From Gammaproteobacteria bacterium (GTDB taxonomy: Bacteria > Pseudomonadota > Gammaproteobacteria > Pseudomonadales > Pseudohongiellaceae), in the NCBI GenBank assembly GCA_012960305.1, contig DUBM01000011.1, forward strand, positions 1 through 64,000: a stretch of DNA of 64,000 bases. Direction: 5' to 3'. Positions 57,668 to 64,000 of the stretch are shown piece by piece. The position numbers were made by a program, and so were the translations under genes. The notes under the pieces are model-generated. The model saw only the letters and a program-made list of their open reading frames with translations, was not told the origin of the DNA and did no database searches. Numbering within the stretch: the first letter of the stretch is position 1; every line of letters begins with the position of its first letter.

Positions 57668-58612
57668 TTATGCAGTTTTCTCTGCCACTCGCATAATCGC
57701 GCTTCTAGCTCGCGGGTTGGCATCAATCTCGCGACTGCTAGCTCTCACGGCCTTGCCTATCGATTTTAGTTTTGGATTCATCAAAGACTGCGGTACTGGC
57801 AAGTCTCTTGGATAGCTATCACCCTTAGCCTGCAGCGCTATAAACCTCTTAGCTATGCGGTCTTCCAAGGAATGAAAGCTAATTACCACCAGGCGACCAC
57901 CAATATTTAATACTTCCAGAGCTTGATCCAAGCCTGACTTCAGCTCATCTAATTCTCTATTAATATAAATTCGAATTCCTTGAAATGCTCTAGTTGCAGG
58001 ATGCTTATCTCTTTCCCATGAGGGGTTTGCTTCCTTCACTATTGCTGCCAACCGAGTAGTGGTTTCGATCGGCTGCTCCTTTCTTTCTTCTACGATGCGT
58101 CGAGCAATACGCCGTGAATGTTTTTCTTCACCATATTGAAAAAGCACATCCGCTATTTCTTTTTCCGCTACTTTGTTCACCCATTGAGCCGCACTTATCC
58201 CCTCTGTGGGATTCATTCGCATATCTAGCGGACCGTCACGCATAAAACTAAATCCACGCTCAGCTTGATCCAGCTGTGGAGAAGACACTCCGAGGTCAAA
58301 TAACACACCATCTATTTTCCCAAAGATTCCTTTTTCTTCAACCAATTCTCGAAGACTGCTAAACTGCGCATGCCGTGATTCAATGCGCACGTCCCGTTCT
58401 TCTAATTCAACCGCGGTTGCGATAGCGTCCGGATCCTGATCAATAACTAATAACCTACCCTTGTCCTTCAAATGTTTGAGAATGGAACGGCTATGGCCTC
58501 CTCTCCCAAAAGTAGCATCGATGTAAATTCCTTCCTCTTTTATGGCAAGGGCCTCGACCGCTTCACGCATTAGTACTGTTTCATGCTTTGATATAGCTGT
58601 TATCTCCGGCAC
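57668..58612 (-). CDS. rsmH: 16S rRNA m4C1402 methyltransferase RsmH
   Basis: 314 residues, GTG start at 58612. Methylates N4 of C1402 of 16S rRNA. Seen: HETVLMREAVEAL, the SAM loop YIDATFGRGGHSRSIL (about 31-46), DGVLFDLGVSSPQLDQAERGFSF, QGIRIYINRELDEL, and VISFHSLEDRIAKRF. Follows mraZ after 4 bp. RsmI, which adds the 2'-O-methyl to the same base, is encoded 1.2 kb away. Confidence 0.98.
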   Translation of the reverse strand: MPEITAISKHETVLMREAVEALAIKEEGIYIDATFGRGGHSRSILKHLKDKGRLLVIDQDPDAIATAVELEERDVRIESRHAQFSSLRELVEEKGIFGKIDGVLFDLGVSSPQLDQAERGFSFMRDGPLDMRMNPTEGISAAQWVNKVAEKEIADVLFQYGEEKHSRRIARRIVEERKEQPIETTTRLAAIVKEANPSWERDKHPATRAFQGIRIYINRELDELKSGLDQALEVLNIGGRLVVISFHSLEDRIAKRFIALQAKGDSYPRDLPVPQSLMNPKLKSIGKAVRASSREIDANPRARSAIMRVAEKTA

Positions 58613-58616
58613 ATAA

Positions 58617-59072
58617 TTAAAGAGCTAAAGATCTAAGTTTATCCGGCAAGTCCCCTTCACTGGATGATTCAGTGAGCCACTTATCTCTTTGAGAATTCCA
58701 ATTATCTTGATTCCAGATTTCCAACTTTTTGCCCTGACCAATTAGACAGACATGTTTTTCAAGTTCCGCATAGAACCGTAATTCTTGCGGTAACAAAATA
58801 CGTCCACTGCTGTCTAACTCAAGGTCAGTAGCATGACCTATCAGAAGGTGCTTAACTCGTTGAGACATAGATTCGAAACTAGAGAGAGATTCAATCTGAC
58901 GTTCAATCTGCTCCCATTCCGTTGCAGGATAGAGCAACAGACAACGATGATTGGTGTCGATAGTAACCACAAGATGTCCAGAACAATGACTAATCAATTG
59001 TTCTCGATAACGGGCAGGCATTGCCATACGCCCTTTCGCATCTATATTGATGGTATTTATGCCGCGAAACAC
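58617..59072 (-). CDS. mraZ: Transcriptional regulator MraZ
   Basis: 151 residues, GTG start at 59072. Dodecameric ring-forming DNA-binding protein with two AbrB-like halves: INTINIDAKGRMAMPARYREQL and ATDLELDSSGRILLPQELRFYAEL, both with the DxxGRxxxP signature. In E. coli MraZ represses its own dcw operon by binding repeats upstream of mraZ; such repeats are present here at 59131-59175. First gene of the cluster. Confidence 0.97.
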   Translation of the reverse strand: MFRGINTINIDAKGRMAMPARYREQLISHCSGHLVVTIDTNHRCLLLYPATEWEQIERQIESLSSFESMSQRVKHLLIGHATDLELDSSGRILLPQELRFYAELEKHVCLIGQGKKLEIWNQDNWNSQRDKWLTESSSEGDLPDKLRSLAL

Positions 59073-59130
59073 CTGTTGTCCCCGCTTTTGTCAGAAAAAA
59101 TGCTGTAGGAGCTTTAATTTCATTTTGAGA

Positions 59131-59175
59131 TCCACTAACACCCACAAATATACAAATTTTTCCACTTTTCTCCAC
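59131..59175 (-). promoter_or_regulatory. MraZ box: GTGG(A/G) units in 10-bp register
   Basis: On the minus strand GTGGA (59171-59175), GTGGA (59161-59165), GTGGG (59141-59145) and GTGGA (59131-59135) lie 10, 20 and 10 bp apart, that is positions 0, 10, 30 and 40 of a 10-bp lattice with the third unit missing. MraZ binding sites are known as TGGG-type repeats with 5-bp spacers. The site is 59-103 bp upstream of mraZ. Confidence 0.7.
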
Positions 59176-59394
59176 TGAGAAACACTATAGGTACACAGAC
59201 ACTGTTGTGCAAGTATTATTTGCTTGAAATTCTTTAAGAAATTCCGCGATCATGTCGCTAAAAGCTGGAAACTTGTCGAGAATTAACCAGATACGGATTT
59301 GCTAAATTTAACAATAACAGTTTAATGCTACTGCTAATTAAAGTAATTTATAAAGAGGCGAGAAGAAGATTCCCTACAAAGGGAGAGTAAAAAG
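59176..59394. other. Gap between rnpB 3' end and the mraZ box
   Basis: AT-rich. It should hold the mra promoter. The weak hairpin TCCCT-TTGT-AGGGA near 59370-59385 may help end rnpB. No ORF. Confidence 0.4.
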
Positions 59395-59777
59395 GCGAGC
59401 CAGCCTGTAAGCCGGGTTCTGTCGAGGACAATTATTCATCTGCAACCTGTGTCGCCACAGGCTTCTAGCGGCCTACCCGAATCCAATGCGAGCAACACTA
59501 ACGGATTCCTATTTGGCCTTGCTCCGAGTGGGGTTTACCTTGCCGCAAACTGTTACCAGTCGCGCGGTGCGCTCTTACCGCACCATTTCACCCTTACCCT
59601 TATACTCAAAAGTATTCAGGCGGTTTATTTTCTGCTGCACTTGCCGTGGGTTCACACCCCCCAGGAATTACCTGGCACCCTGCTCTGCGGAGCCCGGACT
59701 TTCCTCTGTTAACTTCCTCGTAATCCAGAATAACGGAGAATGAAGAACTGAAAACAGCAATTGCCCGGCTGACTCGC
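59395..59777 (-). ncRNA. rnpB: RNase P RNA, bacterial class A
   Basis: Minus strand. The catalytic-core block AGAGGAAAGTCCGGGCTCC (about 59688-59706), AGGGTGCCAGGTAA and CCTGGGGGG, then the 3' conserved ACAGAACCCGGCTTACAGG. The 5' GCGAGTCAGCC and 3' GGCTGGCTCGC pair as P1, which defines the ends to within a few bases. About 383 nt, normal for type A. It cleaves 5' leaders from pre-tRNA. TTTTT follows the P1 3' strand. Order rsmI-rnpB-mraZ matches pseudomonads. Confidence 0.95.
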
Positions 59778-59829
59778 GTGCAGCCTAATTGAGATGGAGG
59801 CTTTCCGCAACCTCATCAGAAGCCTAGTT

Positions 59830-60684
59830 TTAATCTTCCTGTGCAGTGGGCTTTAGAGTGAGATCATAGATAGTGTTCTTTCTTGCGCCAGTAATTTCAC
59901 AAGCAACTGTTACAGCTTGCTTCATAGGAATTTTTCCCCTAAGCAATTCGACTATATCCAATGCCTGCCGCTCAATTTTATTCCTAAGCTCATCTGCCCC
60001 GCATCCGGCTAACACCAACACAAACTCACCTTTTTGCTGGACGGGGTCAGCCTCTATCCATTCGAGAACCTGAGCTAAACTTCCTAGAAAGTGGGACTCA
60101 AATTTTTTGCTAATCTCTCTTGCAACAAATATCTCCCGTTCAGTACCAAAAGCTTTTGCAATGTCGGCTAAGCACTCAACGATTCGATGGGGTGACTCAT
60201 AAAAAACTAAGGTACGGGTTTCTAAAACCAATTCTTGTAGATATTTGGTTCTAGCAACAGTTTTGTTCGGAAGAAACCCTTCGAAGATGAATCTATCCGT
60301 TGGAATCCCCGCAACACTGAGCGCAGCAGTAACGGCACTAGCACCCGGAATGGGTACTACGGAAATGTTTTTCTCCCTCGCTGATTTCACCAATTTATAC
60401 CCGGGGTCAGATATAAGGGGAGTACCGGCATCAGAAATTAGAGCGATTGAGTCACCTTTTTCAAGTTTCGACACAATCTTAGCGGTCGCATCTGGGGAGC
60501 TGAAATCGTGATAGGAAACCAGCTGAGTTTGAACTTGAATCGATTGCAAAAGCTTTTTGCTATGACGAGTGTCTTCAGCAGCTATGATATCTACCGAAGC
60601 CAACACATTGATAGCTCGGCTCGAGATATCTTCCAAATTCCCAATCGGTGTCGCTACTATATAGAGTGTTCCAAACTGTTCCAT
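59830..60684 (-). CDS. rsmI: 16S rRNA 2'-O-methyltransferase RsmI
   Basis: 284 residues from ATG 60684; a TTG 21 bp earlier is possible. Tetrapyrrole-methylase fold enzyme that adds 2'-O-methyl to C1402 of 16S rRNA using SAM. Visible: GTLYIVATPIGNLEDISSRAINVL, IIAAEDTRHSKKLLQ, ALISDAGTPLISDPGYKLV, PIPGASAVTAALSVAGIPTDRFIFEGFLP, and FYESPHRIVECLADI. Divergent from lpoA, 283 bp away. Confidence 0.97.
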   Translation of the reverse strand: MEQFGTLYIVATPIGNLEDISSRAINVLASVDIIAAEDTRHSKKLLQSIQVQTQLVSYHDFSSPDATAKIVSKLEKGDSIALISDAGTPLISDPGYKLVKSAREKNISVVPIPGASAVTAALSVAGIPTDRFIFEGFLPNKTVARTKYLQELVLETRTLVFYESPHRIVECLADIAKAFGTEREIFVAREISKKFESHFLGSLAQVLEWIEADPVQQKGEFVLVLAGCGADELRNKIERQALDIVELLRGKIPMKQAVTVACEITGARKNTIYDLTLKPTAQED

Positions 60685-60967
60685 CGTAACTTTTTCTGCA
60701 GCCAATCTTGATTTTCTGTTCTGAAATTACTTATTCTAATTTTGCCTAGTAAGCTATGTGCAACAGCTTAATTCATGGATTATAAATATTGTTGCAAAAG
60801 GGATAACGCAATAAATTGCTGTAACCGTATAACTGTATTAATCTCTCAGTTGTTCTCTACATCAATAACGTGAATGACAGCCCTGTTAGGTCTTCGCTGA
60901 TAGTTCATTGCTAATAGCTCTTTGCTATGAAATTCATCCAATAACTCGCTTTCGACAAACCTATTAA
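60685..60967. promoter_or_regulatory. Divergent promoter region, rsmI / lpoA
   Basis: AT-rich 283-bp interval between divergent genes. No operator recognised; both promoters expected. Confidence 0.4.
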
Positions 60968-62818
60968 ATGTCCATATTTCGCTTCAAATTATTTCCTATC
61001 CTATTTGGCTTATTATTGTCAGCTTGTAGCTCATCACCACCAACAATTACTATTCCGCCGATTGCAATAGAGTCTACAGCAGAGCTTGCCGACGAGCTAT
61101 TAGGCCTAGCAAAACTAAACTCAGGCGTGATCTCTGTGGAGTTATCGCTACAAGCTATTGATCTACTACTAGAGCACGGTGATTTGATCCGAGCTGAAGC
61201 CGAAATCACATCGGTTGTTGATTCAATTAGCACGACTTTAGCTTTAAACAATCTTTTACCTACACAACTTAAATTACGTTTGGCACTCAACGGCGCACTT
61301 ATTGCCCTGGCAAATGGTGAGGCAGACAACGCCCATCAATGGCTCACTGGGTCACTGGTAGCTCAAAGTGACATAGGTAACAACGTAAATAGCGAACTAC
61401 TCCAATCCTATTATGAGAGTTTAGGACAAGTCTACGAAATGCTTTCACAATTCGATAGTGCCGCTCGAGTCTATATAGAGAGCACCAGCGTATCTCGAGA
61501 TACATCTACCTCCGAACTTACCAATAAAATTTGGAATGCCCTAACAAAGTTAAATAATGAAGACCTCGCCGCCTTTGCCAATGATGCTAACAGCTATGAA
61601 CTCAGAGGCTGGATTGAGCTCGCCAGGGTTACTCGCCCAGATCAATTCAGCATTCGCAGTCAACTTGATTCCATATTGCAGTGGCAAAGAATTTGGGCCA
61701 GACATTCAGCATCAGAAAACCTCCCGGCAACTCTTGTTGATTTGCAGAAAGTTTGGGACGAACGACCAATCCGTATCGCTTTGATTCTGCCGTTACAAGA
61801 AGCAGCGGGCAATGCCATACAGGAAGGCTTTTTTAGCGCCTACTATCAAGCATTATCGATATCTCGGGACGTACCACGAATCTCTGTTTATGACAGCACT
61901 GGCCAACTCGATATAGAGCCACTTTACAATCGCGCTTTAGATGATGGAGCCGAATTAATAATCGGCCCACTAAACAAAACCCTTGTTAATCAACTACAAA
62001 ATCTACCTGATTTGCCAGTACCCACTCTGGCATTGAATTACAGCGATGATATTGAATCAATTTCTGCTCAGCTCTTCCAGTTTGGCCTAGCCCCAGAGGA
62101 TGAGATGACACAGGCGGCTGAAATGGCCTGGAAAGCGGGATACAGAAATGCAGCAATTGTCACGCCACAATCTAATGACTACCTTCGCTTGCAGTCAATA
62201 TTTTCTGATCTATGGACCGCTCGTGGCGGTGAATTGGTGTCTAGTGCTACATTTAGTGGCGATAGTGATTACGCTGAGGTTATCAAACGGCTAATGGCGA
62301 TTGATTCCAGCGAGGCTAGAGCAGAACGTCTGCTCGGTATATTGCCCAGAAGCAACATGGAATTTACACCACGCCGCCGCACTGATATCGATTTCATTTT
62401 CCTTATCGCCAATCCAAGACAGGGTAGACAGATCAAACCTACGCTCGCATTCTATTTTGCTGAGAATGTTCCAGTCTATTCTTTGCCCTCAATCTATGAC
62501 GGTGCTGAGAATCAAGGTGAGAATCGTGATCTTGACGGCATAGTATTTACCGATGCACCCTGGTTACTTAGATCTCCTAATCCACTCAAAACAGAAATAG
62601 CAGAAAACCTCCGTCAGGCCCCAAGCCCCCTGCAACGATTGCGTGCTATGGGAATCGATAGCTTTAGGCTCTATCCACGACTCAAGCAAATGATAACTAA
62701 ACAAATCGATTCACTAATGGGGACAACGGGTATCCTCAGAATGGCAGATAATCAGAGGATTCATCGAGTACTTGAAGTGGCTGAATTTGTGGATGGCTTA
62801 GCGAAAATACGTGAATAA
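60968..62818 (+). CDS. lpoA: PBP1A activator lipoprotein LpoA
   Basis: 616 residues. Lipobox LLLSACSSS (Cys at about 20) anchors it in the outer membrane. The N-terminal half is TPR-like alpha-helical (AELADELLGLAKLNSGVISVEL and on). The C-terminal half is a type-I periplasmic binding fold: IRIALILPLQEAAGNAIQEGFFSAYY, ADELIIGPLNKTLV-like segment, and DFIFLIANPRQGRQIKPTLAFYFAENVPVYSLPSIYDG. LpoA reaches through the wall to stimulate PBP1A. Length near E. coli's 678. Next to rsmI and yraN as in other gammaproteobacteria. Confidence 0.93.
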   Translation: MSIFRFKLFPILFGLLLSACSSSPPTITIPPIAIESTAELADELLGLAKLNSGVISVELSLQAIDLLLEHGDLIRAEAEITSVVDSISTTLALNNLLPTQLKLRLALNGALIALANGEADNAHQWLTGSLVAQSDIGNNVNSELLQSYYESLGQVYEMLSQFDSAARVYIESTSVSRDTSTSELTNKIWNALTKLNNEDLAAFANDANSYELRGWIELARVTRPDQFSIRSQLDSILQWQRIWARHSASENLPATLVDLQKVWDERPIRIALILPLQEAAGNAIQEGFFSAYYQALSISRDVPRISVYDSTGQLDIEPLYNRALDDGAELIIGPLNKTLVNQLQNLPDLPVPTLALNYSDDIESISAQLFQFGLAPEDEMTQAAEMAWKAGYRNAAIVTPQSNDYLRLQSIFSDLWTARGGELVSSATFSGDSDYAEVIKRLMAIDSSEARAERLLGILPRSNMEFTPRRRTDIDFIFLIANPRQGRQIKPTLAFYFAENVPVYSLPSIYDGAENQGENRDLDGIVFTDAPWLLRSPNPLKTEIAENLRQAPSPLQRLRAMGIDSFRLYPRLKQMITKQIDSLMGTTGILRMADNQRIHRVLEVAEFVDGLAKIRE

Positions 62819-62894
62819 GTCAGTCGCTGTCATCGCTATTAGTATCTAGAGTTCTCTCCAAGGGTAGTGAAAAGTTTATTCCAGCCCAACCAGT

Positions 62895-63259
62895 CGACAC
62901 TTTGGTGTACAACAAGAGCTAGTTGCTCTTTCCTACTTGTAGACTTTAGACTAGAAACTCGTGAGAAAAATTTTCGCTGCAAACTAGTGAAAATAAACCT
63001 GATCATGCTCGACCACGAAACGAAACTGATATCCGAGGATGTAAGATATCAAATAAGCAATCGTGATGGTAATCCTCTCAGCTCATTATCATTCCGGAAA
63101 CAACAGCGAATTCGACGAAGCGCACAGATATCTTCTCAATGTCGACCGAGATATCAATCCTATACCTGTCGATTTGATGTAATCGGGCTTTCGCCTTCAA
63201 CTGATGTTCCGTCAAAAAGGGACCTGCAATTGAGAATCCTTCAATTAATGCTCACCTAA
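62895..63259 (+). pseudogene. yraN: yraN (UPF0102) remnant, frameshifted
   Basis: YraN-like pieces in two frames. In one: RHFGVQQELVALSYL, like the N-terminal helix of the nuclease-like YraN family, ending in a stop at about 62940. In another: KNFRCKLVKINLIMLDHE, then DVRYQ, SFRKQQRIRRSAQ and CRFDVIGLS, matching the family order NFRC..GEIDLI..., VEVR, ..KQ.R...A., .RFDVV. Key residues changed, for example GEIDLI reads VKINLI and VEVR reads SEDVR. Position between lpoA and diaA is that of yraN. So the gene is present but decayed. Confidence 0.75.
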
Positions 63260-63433
63260 CTGAAGACCTACCATCCAAAACGAATCAATTAGAATTTCAT
63301 TTGGTTAAAAATGCTTCCTTTTGAAACTTTTCTCCTTTAACAGGAGTCTATTGCAATATCGGCAAGCCAATTAAAATTAGCAAATAATATAAATGTTGCT
63401 CAGTTCCCGGCCGATATAGATGACTACTTTTAA

Positions 63434-64000
<567 letters not shown>

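Overview
The window looks like the chromosome of an AT-leaning gammaproteobacterium. Most of it (about 11-64 kb) is a conserved housekeeping neighbourhood whose order resembles pseudomonads and marine relatives: groESL-fxsA, ampG-yajQ, aceEF, ampD-ampE, nadC, pilD-coaE-yacG, mutT-argJ-secA, lpxC, a complete division and cell wall (dcw) cluster from mraZ to ftsZ, rnpB, rsmI, lpoA, yraN (decayed) and diaA. Product assignments there rest on clear family motifs. The taxonomic statement is an inference from gene order and protein similarity only.

The left 10.9 kb is different: a patchwork accessory region. It holds a secreted protein of unknown function, a second homodimeric 2-oxoacid dehydrogenase E1 (MdeB-like) divergent from an Lrp-type regulator, an ArsI/CadI-like protein, and the remains of a chromosomal integron. 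The integron part comprises an ORF whose first ~52 residues are an integron-integrase N-terminus, a near-consensus LexA box just upstream of it, and small unrelated genes to its right separated by two 60-bp attC sites. Both attC sites fold into the same hairpin with a bulged A and compensatory base changes. Further right lies a block of small genes on the opposite strand. Three direct copies of a ~75-bp G-rich repeat punctuate this region; the third is fused to an EamA transporter gene that has lost its 5' end. A 60-bp signal-peptide-coding module occurs twice nearly identically, with a diverged relative at 29.8 kb.

Layout: 1-10.9 kb accessory; tRNA-Leu at 10.9 kb; 11-19 kb mixed metabolism, chaperonins and AmpG; 19.3-21.6 kb a dead sensor-kinase gene and an orphan BtuCD/FecCD-type ABC pair; 21.6-28 kb PDH E2/E1 and AmpE/AmpD; 28-32.3 kb small secreted or envelope proteins and NadC, including a substrate-binding lipoprotein gene flanked by imperfect direct repeats; 32.9-35.8 kb PilD, CoaE, YacG and MutT; 35.8-40.9 kb ArgJ, SecA and an M23 peptidase; 41-59 kb lpxC plus the dcw cluster, all on the minus strand; 59.4-64 kb rnpB, rsmI and the divergent lpoA-yraN(pseudo)-diaA.

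Functionally the right half is dominated by peptidoglycan work: precursor synthesis (Ddl, MurC-G, MraY), septal machinery (FtsA/Z/Q/L/I/W), synthase activation (LpoA) and recycling (AmpG, AmpD, AmpE). The cluster looks autoregulated, since four GTGG(A/G) units in 10-bp register lie upstream of mraZ. groESL has a recognisable heat-shock sigma factor promoter.
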